30,000 nucleotides of DNA from Chrysomallon squamiferum (taxonomy: Eukaryota > Mollusca > Gastropoda > Neomphalida > Peltospiridae), in contig CM022668.1 of NCBI GenBank assembly GCA_012295275.1, positions 11,960,522 to 11,990,521 on the forward strand. Direction: 5' to 3'. The stretch's first letter is position 1. Every line of letters begins with the position of its first letter. The notes beneath the pieces were generated by a model. That model worked only from the letters and a program-made list of their open reading frames with translations, did no database searches and was not told the origin of the DNA. Both the position numbers and the translations under genes were made by a program. Shown one piece after another: positions 10,231 through 18,112 of this stretch.

Positions 10231-11660
10231 CATTTTTAATTTCCCTAAAAACACTAGAACTCTACAGACATATATACGAAAATAATTAGTTGATAAAAAT
10301 TAATATTTCTTCTTTTCGTCTCTTTTTTAAGAAAAAAATTTAATTAAAAATTAAAAGTTCCTTTTGAAGAATAAAATTCTGAATATTGAAAATAAAATAA
10401 AAATGTATATCAGCTGTCTTCTAAAGGAAAAAAAAATTAAAGAAATCCAACATGTTGTTTTAACAAAGGTGCGCAGATTTATGTAAAACTATATTTTGTT
10501 TTTGGTTTTTACAGACGTTTGTTTGTGCAGAAATGTGGAGAACTTTATGATGAAAAGGTTTTGTCAGAGAGCGAATCCATGAAAAGAGTCGAATCAGCCA
10601 AAGAAGCCATGACAGTAGGAAATTTAAAAATTACATTTCAAATATGTATTTGTCAATTCATTGTTTAGTTTAGATTTTTAATACTGTTGATAATTTTGTT
10701 TAGATTTTTAATAATGTTGATAATTTAGTTTAGATTTTTTGATATTGTTGATAATTTAGTTTAGATTATTAATATTGTTGATAATTTAGTTTAGATTTTT
10801 GATATTGTTGATAATTTAGTTTAGATTTTTAATATTGTTGATAATTCAGTTTAGCTTTTTTGATATTGTTGATAATTTAGTTTAGATTTTTAATATTGTT
10901 GATAATTTAGTTTAGATTTGAAATACTGTTGATAATTTAGTTTAGATTATTATTATTGTCAATAATTTAATTTAGATTTTTAATATTGTTGATAATTTAG
11001 TTTAGATTTTTATTATTGTCGATAACTTAGTTTAGATTTTTACTACTACTAGTTATTGCTGTTATTTTTTGTTATTTTTAATATTATTTTATGTTATTGT
11101 TATTATTTATTGTTATTGCTGTTATTATTATTGTTCTTTCTCTTCTTATTATTGTTATTAATGTTATTATTTTCATCATTATTATATATTTGTTATTATT
11201 GTTATATTATTTATTATTATTATATTATTATTAGTAGTAGTAGTAGTAGTGGTGGTTGTGGTGATGGTGGTAGTAGTAGTAGTAGCAGCAGCAGCAATAG
11301 TAGTAGCAGCAGCAGCAGTAGTAGTAGTAGTAGTAGTAGTAGCAGTAGTTAATGTTATTTTTATCTCTGTTACAGGAAGTTATCAAGTCTAAAGAACGGG
11401 CAAACATAAACATGAGTGCACACATTCCGGAACTGGAAAAACTTGCACGCCAGCCGAAAACACGCCCGGGAAGTGCGCCAACCACGGTAAAGGAAACCTT
11501 CACAGCGCACCTTAGTGCTGGAGAAACAGACCACCTGCGTAAACAGAAAGAATTTATACGCCCCCCTCCTTTAGACATAACAGAAGCCTCCCCCGAACTG
11601 GAGGCGTTACGAAGGGAACTCTTGTCACAAGAAGGTTTAATAAATTCGCTGAATACATAG
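232..11660 (+). CDS. FLACC1: FLACC1-like flagellum-associated coiled-coil protein, 14 exons, 5' partial
   Basis: Exons on the + strand are 232-327, 1159-1267, 2783-2898, 3598-3621, 4196-4289, 4918-4979, 5798-5895, 6335-6487, 7283-7386, 8400-8471, 9253-9342, 9992-10101, 10515-10614 and 11376-11660. They sum to 1513 bp and read as 503 codons plus a stop, with all split codons closing across GT-AG introns. The first exon opens mid-codon, so more coding sequence lies to the left. The N-terminal part is Ser/Arg/Pro-rich. From exon 5 to exon 13 the protein is charged, Glu/Lys-rich and largely helical coiled coil. The tail is basic and proline-containing. From memory, human FLACC1 (ALS2CR12, about 445 residues, sperm flagellum) has closely similar blocks around 'GPGYILSRSK...LKDNFFD' and 'FLQGAFDSYK...EMEEKW'. 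The exon model is seen directly; the family name rests on recalled similarity. Another ciliary coiled-coil family is possible but less likely. Codon use is ordinary, unlike the surrounding repeats. Confidence 0.75.
328..1140. repeat. Higher-order ATTT/ACTT/TATA tandem repeat filling an intron
   Basis: The intron 328-1158 is almost wholly ATTT, ACTT and TA microsatellite. A composite unit of about 145-160 bp recurs: ACATATATATAG/GATAGATA landmarks appear near 555, 699, 859 and 1014, each followed by ACTTACTTATT and ATTTGTTT blocks. This is a tandem array of compound microsatellites, not one simple run. Confidence 0.75.
1159..1267 (+). CDS. FLACC1: FLACC1-like exon with basic RRHNFETHLEKKRNKPPPW segment
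   Basis: The acceptor is TTTACAG and the donor GTAAGA. The first base completes the split GA|T (Asp), then 36 codons run from Cys-Glu-Arg to Leu-Asp. The stretch is basic and contains the run PPPWQKKLD. The previous exon ends in phase 2, so the join is in frame. A 22-bp minisatellite begins about a dozen bases after this donor. Confidence 0.75.
1280..2065. repeat. 22-bp minisatellite (GCCAAAATTATATTACCAAATT)
   Basis: Roughly 30 imperfect copies of a unit built on GCCAAAATT followed by RTATTACCAAATT. The copies are best ordered at 1280-1720, then decay, with a fresh cluster at 1955-2060. It starts about 12 bp after the donor of the 1159-1267 exon. Confidence 0.85.
2066..2267. other. Unique AT-rich intron sequence
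   Basis: No repeat or ORF of note, ending in a short TATA-type tract next to the MITE-like element. Confidence 0.4.
2276..2568. mobile_element. hAT-like MITE (non-autonomous DNA transposon remnant)
   Basis: The termini are CATAGCTTTTCAACCTGGGGG at the left and CCTTTTTCATACC-side AAGGTTGAAAACTAGTG at the right, an imperfect inverted repeat around TTTTCAACCT. The ends resemble the GGTTCTCAACC...GGGGGTCGCGA start that I recall for hAT elements. Candidate 8-bp target duplications are GCATATAC (2268-2275) and ATGTATAC (2569-2576), with five of eight positions matching. The element is 293 bp, has no transposase and lies inside an intron. Confidence 0.6.
2575..2690. repeat. (GATA)n microsatellite
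   Basis: A nearly pure GATA/ACAGATA tract immediately after the MITE-like element, in the intron before the 2783 exon. Confidence 0.9.
2783..2898 (+). CDS. FLACC1: FLACC1-like exon with conserved GPGYILSRSK block
   Basis: The acceptor is GGTTTTAG and the donor GTAAAT. It holds 38 codons plus two bases. The core 'GPGYILSRSK' followed by 'LKDNFFD' is one of the two blocks that resemble my memory of vertebrate FLACC1 ('SPGYQLVRN...LGDEMFD'). Confidence 0.75.
2910..3028. repeat. (ATTT)n/(GTTT)n microsatellite
   Basis: A run of TTTA with interspersed GTTT in the intron 2899-3597. Confidence 0.9.
3328..3540. repeat. Compound microsatellite TATAT / TTG / ATC / TTTA / AAC
   Basis: (TATAT)n runs about 3328-3380, then TTTA, (TTG)n at 3413-3432, (ATC)n at 3434-3462, TTTA and finally (AAC)n at 3513-3540. 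The remaining intron sequence (3029-3327, 3541-3597) is T-rich and without genes. Confidence 0.85.
3598..3621 (+). CDS. FLACC1: FLACC1-like 24-nt microexon
   Basis: A very short exon lies between a good acceptor (TTTCTTTGCAG) and a consensus donor (GTAAGT). It carries one base, seven codons (KKEAESE) and two bases. It joins phase 2 to phase 2, so skipping it would leave the frame intact. Its charged Lys/Glu content fits the flanking protein. Confidence 0.65.
3910..4192. repeat. Degenerate TTA/TTG triplet tract
   Basis: ATT, GTT, ATC and ACT triplets run up to the acceptor at 4195. The spurious Leu/Tyr/Ile ORFs here have no exon features. The upstream part of the intron (3622-3909) is unremarkable. 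Confidence 0.8.
4196..4289 (+). CDS. FLACC1: FLACC1-like coiled-coil exon
   Basis: The acceptor is TGTTTACAG and the donor GTAAGA. The first base completes Lys, then 31 codons begin DILIRQLQEQISNLNLF. Leu/Ile sit at heptad-like spacing, and this appears to be the start of the main coiled coil. Confidence 0.75.
4664..4876. repeat. (AC)n, poly-T and (ATT)n tracts
   Basis: (AC)n lies at about 4664-4709, a T run at 4749-4777 and (TTA)n at 4839-4874. The rest of the intron 4290-4917 is AT-rich with nothing recognisable. Confidence 0.9.
4918..4979 (+). CDS. FLACC1: FLACC1-like coiled-coil exon
   Basis: The acceptor is TTATTTACAG and the donor GTGAGA. It has 20 codons (TEEFLCDKTN then EFVEYHNNQI) plus two bases. 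It continues the frame of the previous exon without a split codon on entry. Confidence 0.75.
5040..5795. repeat. Pyrimidine-rich tract followed by (ATTT)n array
   Basis: 5040-5300 is TTC/TCC-rich on the + strand. 5370-5795 is ATTT/TTTTA repeat abutting the acceptor of the 5798 exon. Long Phe/Leu/Tyr ORFs in this stretch are repeat artefacts. Confidence 0.85.
5798..5895 (+). CDS. FLACC1: FLACC1-like coiled-coil exon
   Basis: The acceptor TTATTTACAG lies at the end of a long (ATTT)n array, and the donor is the weak GTTAGT. The first base completes Arg, then 32 codons (QLAEEHEKKLQKQKDEMEQE, then FEQYKMSSES), then one base. It is strongly charged helix. Confidence 0.75.
5905..6200. repeat. (TTTC)n/(TTCC)n polypyrimidine tract
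   Basis: About 300 bp of nearly pure pyrimidine on the + strand in the intron between the 5798 and 6335 exons. It is homopurine/homopyrimidine DNA that could adopt triplex structure. Confidence 0.85.
6335..6487 (+). CDS. FLACC1: FLACC1-like exon with FLQGAFDSYK / EMEEKW block
   Basis: The acceptor is TTCTCTTTAG and the donor GTATGT. Two bases complete Gln, followed by 50 codons and one base. It contains 'FLQGAFDSYK' and, ten residues on, 'EMEEKWKVMENDW'. This resembles the vertebrate FLACC1 'NMFRTYQDS...DEMEEKW' region as I recall it, and is the strongest family evidence in the gene. Confidence 0.8.
6480..6930. repeat. 23-bp minisatellite seeded on a splice donor
   Basis: About 18 copies built on TTAGTATGTTTATACTTCAT plus a few bases. 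The first copy overlaps the exon-intron junction at 6487/6488 (ACTTA|GTATGTTTGTAC), so each full unit repeats an A|GTATGT donor-like junction. Confidence 0.85.
7130..7278. repeat. 36-bp tandem repeat with palindromic GTAAGTA...TACTTAC
   Basis: Four near-identical units, each GTAAGTATAACAGTACTTAC followed by CAGATAACTTCGTTTT. The array ends a few bases before the acceptor at 7282. Each unit carries a consensus donor on both strands. Confidence 0.95.
7283..7386 (+). CDS. FLACC1: FLACC1-like coiled-coil exon
   Basis: The acceptor is TTGTTTTCAG and the donor GTAAGT. Two bases complete Arg, then 34 codons begin MKLAQERSSEILKISKEQHQ. A 36-bp tandem repeat lies directly upstream, and an approximately 92-bp tandem repeat that includes the donor lies directly downstream. 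Confidence 0.78.
7378..7840. repeat. About 92-bp tandem repeat that duplicates a splice donor
   Basis: Five units begin GAAGTAAGT near 7385, 7480, 7571, 7663 and 7755. Each continues with AACATTTCACTTGT..., ...GGCTGTTCGTAAATG and ...GATATGCTGGCAGTAATA. The first unit starts in the last codons of the 7283-7386 exon. Confidence 0.93.
7841..8399. repeat. Rest of intron: poly-T, (GT)n, (TA)n and (ATTT)n tracts
   Basis: T-rich tract at 7917-7950, GT repeats at 8060-8085, TA at 8164-8187 and TTTA-type at 8205-8335. No gene is seen. Confidence 0.8.
8400..8471 (+). CDS. FLACC1: FLACC1-like coiled-coil exon
   Basis: The acceptor is TAATTCCAG and the donor GTAAGA. It has exactly 24 codons in phase 0, SMLRRFSNAASDIERLKKVT then AELD. 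Confidence 0.75.
8510..8960. repeat. About 20-bp / 83-bp minisatellite rich in TTTTACAG
   Basis: Units such as CATTTTACAGTTAATGTAAC and CATTTTACAATCAATTTCAT alternate, forming a higher-order repeat of roughly 83 bp. More than a dozen TTTTACAG acceptor-like motifs occur in this one intron. Confidence 0.88.
8961..9252. other. Degenerate GTA/GTT triplet region
   Basis: Trinucleotide-like GTAGTAGT / TTGTAG sequence without clean units, then unique sequence leading to the acceptor at 9252. Short ORFs on both strands are not supported. Confidence 0.5.
9253..9342 (+). CDS. FLACC1: FLACC1-like coiled-coil exon
   Basis: The acceptor is TTTTTTCTCAG and the donor GTAAGT. It has exactly 30 codons in phase 0, ETKIELEALKIRYNETCEQL then ANTTTLLAEA, with leucine spacing typical of a coiled coil. 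Confidence 0.75.
9390..9960. repeat. (GTTT)n then (ATTT)n/(TTTTA)n array
   Basis: (GTTT)n lies at 9395-9445 and is followed by more than 500 bp of TTTA-type repeat filling the intron 9343-9991. Confidence 0.9.
9992..10101 (+). CDS. FLACC1: FLACC1-like coiled-coil exon
   Basis: The acceptor is GAAATTTCAG and the donor GTGAAC. It has 36 codons (KITIMEYEQKFDDKVQAVDD, then KYRQRLDDLMMQNAEL) plus two bases that complete Arg in the next exon. The content is charged, heptad-like helix. Confidence 0.75.
10162..10227. repeat. (GT)n microsatellite
   Basis: An uninterrupted run of 33 GT units. The flanking intron (10228-10514) is unique and AT-rich. Confidence 0.97.
10515..10614 (+). CDS. FLACC1: FLACC1-like coiled-coil exon
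   Basis: The acceptor is GTTTTTACAG and the donor GTAGGA. One base completes Arg, followed by 33 codons (RLFVQKCGELYDEKVLSESE, then SMKRVESAKEAMT). Confidence 0.73.
10655..11045. repeat. 30-bp minisatellite (GATAATTTAGTTTAGATTTT...)
   Basis: About 13 copies of a unit GATAATTTAGTTTAGATTTT plus TAATATTGTT in the last intron of the FLACC1-like gene. Confidence 0.9.
11050..11350. repeat. ATT/GTT then TAG/CAG triplet tract
   Basis: TTA/TTG triplets run to 11230, then AGT/AGC/GGT triplets at 11232-11348. These would read as Ser/Gly on the + strand, but the run is closed by TAA before the acceptor at 11375. Confidence 0.85.
11376..11660 (+). CDS. FLACC1: FLACC1-like terminal exon
   Basis: The acceptor is CTCTGTTACAG. 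It has 94 codons in phase 0 and TAG at 11658-11660. It opens EVIKSKERANINMSAHIPEL, passes through a basic Pro-rich linker (RQPKTRPGSAP) and ends in a short helical segment (SPELEALRRELLSQEGLINS). The exon is GC-richer than anything within 1 kb on either side, as expected for real coding sequence. Confidence 0.8.
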   Translation, partial: EVIKSKERANINMSAHIPELEKLARQPKTRPGSAPTTVKETFTAHLSAGETDHLRKQKEFIRPPPLDITEASPELEALRRELLSQEGLINSLNT

Positions 11661-11923
11661 CGACATTCATTTACGAAAAACTAAAAATATTTTATTTTCG
11701 TTTTGTTGAAAAAGTAAAGTCGTTTTTCAAAAAACTGGTTTCAAAAACAAAAAAAATCAGTTAAAAATATTCTGATCAAAAATGAAAGGACGTTTTTTTT
11801 TTTTTTAAAAATGTTTTGAAAAATTTGCAGAAGTTTTATTTTCAAAACTAAGGTTTATAAAAGAAAAAGAAAAGTTTATTTTTGATACTAAAATGACCAT
11901 AGGTTATTTTTTGGGGGGTGAGA

Positions 11924-11944
11924 AATAAAGAAATGAAAAATAAA
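11924..11944 (+). terminator. FLACC1: Candidate poly(A) signals of the FLACC1-like gene
   Basis: AATAAA occurs at 11924-11929 and 11939-11944, about 270 bp after the stop codon. Many other AATAAA motifs follow in this AT-rich stretch (for example near 14478 and 15052), so the actual cleavage site cannot be chosen from sequence. Confidence 0.3.
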
Positions 11945-12049
11945 GTTTATTCATCTTTGAGATGAGAAATTTTTTTCATTTTTTTAAAATCCTTAATTAA
12001 CATTTTAAGAGAAAAACGAAGATTTATGTTAAGAAACAGGAAAAGAATT

Positions 12050-12900
12050 TGGTGAAATTCAAAGAATTACTGATATGTTGAACTGAAGAACAACAATTTC
12101 ATTGTTATTCTTATATGTTGAAATTGAAAACTGTCCATAGTTGAATTCAAGAATAACAGTGTTTCATTGTTACAACAAATGTTGAAATTGAAAACCATCC
12201 AAAGCTGACTTCAAGAATAAAAGTTTTCATTGTTACAACACAGTTGAATTCAACAGAAAAATTATTTGTTTCAGATGATGTTGAAATTCAGGCATTACAG
12301 TGTTTCATTTTAACAATAAGTGTTGAATTCAAGGATAAGTGTGTTTCACTTTTACTACAAATGTTGAAATTAAGAAGAATCCATAGTTGAATTCAGCAAT
12401 GTTTTATTGTTGTTTGTGATACCAGAATTCAAGTGTAACAATGTTTCATTTCTACCATAACTGTTGAAATTGAAAATAATCCACAGTTTGAATTCAAGAG
12501 AAAAAGTATTACATTATAATTTGTGATGTTGAGATTTAAGTACAACAGTGTTTCATTTTTACCACAAAATGTTGAAACTGAAAACAATCCAGAGTTAAAT
12601 TCATGTGTAACAATGTTTCATTTTGTAACCCTAAATGTTGAAATTCAAGTTTAAATGTTGAAAATTCAAAAGAATCAGTGTTTCATTGAAACTGAAAAAA
12701 AAATCCATAGTTGAATTCAACAATATTTCATTTGTTTCAGTAAATGTTGAAATCAACCAAATACATAATTGTTTAAAAACTTACATATATTTTTTGCTGA
12801 TTTCATACATACCATGTTTCATTGTTATCTAATACACAAAAATTTACCAGAATCCATAGTTGAATTGAAATGTAACAATGTTGAAATTTAAAATAATTAA
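12050..12900. repeat. About 60-bp degenerate tandem repeat with TTGAATTCAA palindromes
   Basis: Around 13 units share TGTTGAAATT, CCATAGTTGAATTCAA and ACAGTGTTTCATTGTT. The unit carries the 10-bp palindrome TTGAATTCAA or variants. It lies within the probable 3' UTR or just downstream of the FLACC1-like gene. Confidence 0.8.
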
Positions 12901-13059
12901 CAGTTAAACTTGCTCAGTGAAAATAGTCATATAATAATTTTTTTTTTTTTTTTTTCTAGAATCATTTATTTCATTTGTAATGAAAATGTTGAAATTGGTT
13001 AACATCTTTGGTTAAATTTACGAACCAGTGTTTTCTATTAATATACAGAAGTTTCATCT

Positions 13060-13520
13060 GAATACTGTGGTCCACTTTATTACAGTATAAGAATACTTAA
13101 TTCCAGGTTTTCAAGAATATGTGAATGCTTAATGTTTCATTAGTGTTTCACTTAGTTTTTCATTGGACTAAAATCTGTTGCTTCTGTGTTTCATTGTTAT
13201 GATGCTATATGAATACTTAAAGTTTCATTTGACTAAAATGTGTCCTCACTGTTTCATTATCACAAAAGTATAAAAATATTTTGCTTCTCTCTTACAGTAA
13301 ATGTAAGAATATTTGATATTTCAGTTTACTGTTTTGTCAATATTTCATTGTTGTAATACTTTATGAATACCAAAAACTGTAAATTTTTGTTTCAGTTGCT
13401 AAGAACAATGGTACTTATCAAAACTGGAAACATTAGTTGTTTCTTTTGCCCAAAGCAATGGTACTTAATAAAAATGGAAGTTCTTGTTGGTTCTGTAACC
13501 AGGAATAATGGCATTTTGCA
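13060..13520. repeat. More diverged TTTCATT-rich repeats
   Basis: Phrases like GAATACTTAA, GTTTCATTGTTAT and GACTAAAATSTGT recur irregularly. They may be an older, decayed extension of the 12050-12900 array. The sequence up to 11660 and from 12901 to 13059 shows no gene. Confidence 0.45.
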
Positions 13521-14393
13521 GAGCTGTTATTGAAAAAAGAAAGAAAAACAAACAAACTTACTTCTTGCCCGATTTTCAAACATAAATCTGCCAGATTTTT
13601 TTTTTTTTTTTAATATGAAGTTAAGATGTAGAATAATTTAAAATTGTAATTTTTTATTATTTTTATTTTTATTTTACTTACTTAATTTTTTTTTCTAAAC
13701 AGGTCAATTTCAGCTTACTATCTTCATATTTTTTTTATTATTTCTTTTATGTTAGGTTCAGTTTTAGTTAAATTAGTTTTTCTCAGCAGTATATTTTAAA
13801 AATATTTTGTCAGCTAATATATCAGTATTTAAAAGTTTAATTTCTGATTGTCTGTGTTCTAAAAATGTTTAATTTTCATATACATGTGTAATGTATTAAT
13901 CTTTATCTTGCCAGTATCAAAAGGGTTGAAAGTTTTTGTGTAATGGTTTCAATTTAGTTTAGGAGAGGTTAAATTTGAAATGGAATGTTTTAAACATTTA
14001 AAATCTTTCATGTAATTGTTGTTGTTTTTTCTGTCCATTTATAGACTAGGGTAGACTTAAAAAGTCATTTTCTTTTCTTTCTTAAACTTTAGAATGCATG
14101 TTTAGAACAAAATAATTTCAGTAATTTAAAATATTTATAAACATTATTATTATTATCATTATTATTATTATTAATTTGGATAAAGCAGAATAAGGCTAAA
14201 TTTATTTATTTATTTATTTATATTTTCTTAAAGTAATTCATCTCAAATCAGAAAATAATTTTTTATAATCTTTGAATTATTAAAACTTAATTTTACTGAA
14301 TAAAAATAAGTGTATATATTCAACTTAGAACTACTTTATTTACTATTATCTTTTTTTTTTTTCTTTTGAGACTTTTTATTTATTATGTTTTAA

Positions 14394-14428
<35 letters not shown>

Positions 14429-15169
14429 CACTTTGTTAATATTTATTTATTTATTTTATCGACTTAAAAGCGTGAATTGAATAAAAAGGCAAAGAATTAA
14501 GGCATCATAGTATCTTAATGTCAAAATATGCTACACTTTACAAACTACATTCTTCTTGCTGACATTTATGATCAGAAATAACAAGAACAATTTTGTACAT
14601 AAAATATACAGTATTATACATTTGTTAATAAAATATTCTATTTTGAAAACTTGTTAATATATTTGTAAGATAAAATTGTTATTCATGTAAAATGTTGACT
14701 GTGATATTTTAGTATTCAATATATTAAAAAACTGAAAAAAAAAAATCTTGAGTAGTTTTTATGAAAAATAACATAAAAAATAATAATAATAATAACCAAT
14801 AATAAAACAAAAACAAAAAAAACATTAGTGTTATTATAAATATTAATCAATAGTAATTTCTGCAAAATGTATGTATGTGTATGTGTGTATGTGTGTGTAT
14901 ATATGTATTTTATTTTTTTTTTTTTTTAATAAGTTATTGATTGTAGGTCATTACAATTTTTAAGTGTTTTGTTAATAGTTTTTGTTATCCATTTTTGATT
15001 ATCATTTGATATTCATCCAGTAATTCAACGCTTTGTTAACTTCTTATTTACAAATAAAATAAAATTTACAAAGGCAAAGATTTCATTGTTTTTATTATTT
15101 TATTATATAGTGGTTCTAAAATTTTTTGGGGCACACTTGAAGCCTTACAAAAAATGTTCACTGATAAAT
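13521..15169. other. Gene-free AT-rich intergenic stretch
   Basis: Mostly unique AT-rich sequence with ATT/ATTT tracts (14140-14220, 14395-14460), T and A runs, and a GT/TA patch near 14870-14910. No ORF with coding character and no RNA gene is recognised. Confidence 0.6.
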
Positions 15170-15495
15170 TTAGTTAGTCCTTGTGAGAGATGTTCAGATA
15201 TATTTAGAGTTACTGCCCTTGTGTGAGAGATGTTCACATATATTTAGAGTTAATGCCCTTGTGTGAGAGATGTTTACCGATGTATTTAGAGTTAATGCCC
15301 TTGTGAGAGATGTTCACCGATGTATTTAGAGTTAATGCCCTTGTGTGAGAGATGTTCACCGATGTATTTAGAGTTAATGCCCTTGTGTGAGAGATGTTCA
15401 CCGATGTATTTAGAGTTAATGCCCTTGTGTGAGAGATGTTCACCGATGTATTTAGAGTTACTGCCCTTGTGTGAGATACGTTCACTGATATATTT
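15170..15495 (+). repeat. 42-bp minisatellite, array A (about 7 units)
   Basis: Tandem units of TGTGAGAGATGTTCACCGAT then GTATTTAGAGTTAATGCCCT. Early and late units are diverged, and the central ones (15270-15450) are nearly identical, with CCGATGTATT in place of CTGATATATT. It lies between the convergent 3' ends of the FLACC1-like gene and ACTR3. Confidence 0.9.
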
Positions 15496-17090
15496 TTTTG
15501 TTTTACATACATTATGTTCAAAACAAGAAAAAAAAGTTAAATAAATAAGTAAATTAATAAATGACCAGAAAATAAATAAATTGCCCTTTACATGTATCTT
15601 TTTATTTTATTATGAAGCAAAGGTCATGGTTTAGCAACAAAACATATTTTATTTATATCTTTACCAAAAGGTACAAGAAATTAAAATTTTGTTTAGAAAA
15701 TATATTTATATTATTTTTTTTTACACCAAATGCTATATGTTTATGAGCAGCAATTAAAAAAAAAAAAAAAATCCTGAATTAAGGATAATACAAATTAATA
15801 TATATTTGCCTACTATAACTCGAATAAAGGAAAATTAAAAAAAAAAAAAACTGAAGTCATTTTTATAGAATGGTATAGTAAATGTTTATTACTGTTATGA
15901 TACATTAATCAATTCGATCAGTTTTTCGAGTCTAATAAAAATATACAGACAAGCAATACAGAAATTAATTTGTTTGTTTTTTTCTTATATACATGAACGT
16001 TTACGACAAAACAGAAATTTACAAGACAAGATTAGTGATGATGATAATTATTTCTTACTTTATTACATATAGAAACTGTGAAATATGATGATTTTTATAC
16101 CAGATAATTAACCAACAGACAAAAGAAAATAAAGAAATATGCCAGATATTTCTGAGAAAATAAACAGAACAAATATGAATTTAATTTTTGTGTAAAATAA
16201 ATTTAAGAAAGAAACATTAATTTTCCAGTTTACATAATTTAAGAAAGGAAAGAATACATGAATTTTATGTTTTATATAATTTAAGAAAGATTAAAATATA
16301 CCTATTATACTTTAGAATATTTAAGGAAAAGTAAAATACTATTTTTATAATGTTTTGATAAAAAGGTATATATATATATATATAAAAAAAAAAAGAAGAT
16401 AAGAATAAACATACAGCAAAAGAAATAAAATAAAATAATTTTTACTTGAAATAATATATATGCACCATGTTTACTTTTCACAATAATTTTTAGAAATAAT
16501 TATTATCAAAAGCAGACATACATAAGCAATTGAAAGGCCCATTCATACACATAAACATTTTTCTTAAGTACTTAATAGAATTTTCTCATGGTACAACAAG
16601 AGTTCTATGTATTCTGTCCCATTGTGAAATCTGTTTTTATTTTTAACTTCTTTAACATCCAACATTTAATTCTATTCAAGTGGTATTATTCAGTATAAAT
16701 TACATATTAAAAAAATATGTATAACTTACACTTAACCTGCAATATCTACCTCTCAGTTTATCTAAATATTATTTTATTTTAATACAAGCTTTGCTGTATT
16801 TCTGCTAAATTTATTTCTATACTTCGTAATCAACAATAATAAAGAGGAAAAAAAAAAAATGTTCTGCATCTTTCAGATATATATATACTTACTTACATAT
16901 CAGTTGATGTAATTTTTATTTTTAAAGTAAATTCCATAATGTCTGATAAACTTTTTTTTTTAAAATAGATTTATTTGTTCATGTTTGCACCATCTTTCAG
17001 AATGAATTTGTTTGACAGCAATGTTAAGAGTAATGGTTACAAAAAGTCCTAAAAGACTGAGTCTTCAATGTTTATTTTTGCTGTATTTTT
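15496..17090. other. AT-rich stretch downstream of ACTR3
   Basis: A and T runs, a short TA tract (16369-16382) and otherwise unique sequence. Part of it must be the ACTR3 3' UTR (- strand). No ORF is supported. Confidence 0.6.
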
Positions 17091-17186
17091 CTATGTAAGA
17101 GTGCCAAATACAGGGTTATGTCGACATATGCTGGGTCCATATTCGTCATAGTCAGCTTTTGTGTGACAGACTTGATAAAACTCAGG
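17091..17186 (-). CDS. ACTR3: ACTR3 exon 11 (terminal)
   Basis: The acceptor is AATTTCAG. It codes for residues 388-418, starting [20 protein letters not shown] and ending [11 protein letters not shown], with TAG at 17093-17091. The 3' UTR continues to lower coordinates. A minus-strand AATAAA at 17076-17071 is only about 15 bp past the stop and probably too close to be the main signal. Confidence 0.96.
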   Translation of the reverse strand, partial: PEFYQVCHTKADYDEYGPSICRHNPVFGTLT

Positions 17187-17442
17187 CTGAAATTTAAAGT
17201 AAAACATAAAAAATTATGATGTGAGTAATCAAATTAAATATACTGAGAATAGATGTAATGATGAGGTAAATGTGAGAAAATAAAATAAATAAATAAAATT
17301 ATTAACTAAAATAAGTAATGTTTAAGAATAAATGAAATAGGAAATAACACTTTTAATATAGTTAAAATGAGATTGGATTTAATAAACATATGTGACAACA
17401 ACAACAACAATAATAATAATTAATAATAACAATAATAATAAC

Positions 17443-17481
<39 letters not shown>

Positions 17482-18041
17482 TTAAAACCATTGCATTAAT
17501 AATCCAATATTAAAAATGAATAACAACAGTAGCTATAAGCAAAATTACATTCTTCATAACTGCCATTTGTTTTAACGTATTCATCTTTAAAATATAACAA
17601 AACCTTTGCTTAACAATTAACCACAAATCGCAACAGGATAAAATTAAAACTGATTTAACCTGACATATCTGATTAAAGATTTTCAGCAAGACTATTAACA
17701 AACACAACCTTCCTTCCAGATAATGTTACAGTCCATAATTTTTTTTTATTTTTTTTTTTTTTTGAAAATACAATGTTAAAGGGCACCATTTTTTAAAATT
17801 ATTATATGTTTTGAAGATACCATATCTTATATCTTAGGTTAAATTAAAAACTGTAGAAGGGAAATGTAAAAGTAAATATATTTACTGTTGAGGCCAACAT
17901 GCTACCTCCAAACCAGACTGCATATCTCTGCATGTGATGTGTAACCACAGAACATTCTATTGGCTTAGGCTGAAATGAAGAACAGATTACACATATATAA
18001 TCATAATTAGCAACAAAAATAGAGAAAATCATATTATATAT

Positions 18042-18112
<71 letters not shown>

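Noticed and set aside
11056-11352. Open frame encoding long Ser/Gly tract just before the last FLACC1-like exon
   Set aside because: It is (AGT/AGC/GGT)n microsatellite closed by TAA before the acceptor at 11375, and the 11376 exon joins the 10614 donor in frame without it.
15170-15495. CRISPR-like array
   Set aside because: Units are contiguous 42-bp repeats with no unique spacers, in a eukaryotic context.
15234-15544. Repetitive ORFs on both strands over the 42-bp array
   Set aside because: A 42-bp unit keeps all frames periodic, so any stop-free frame stays open. There is no start context, splice sites or homology.
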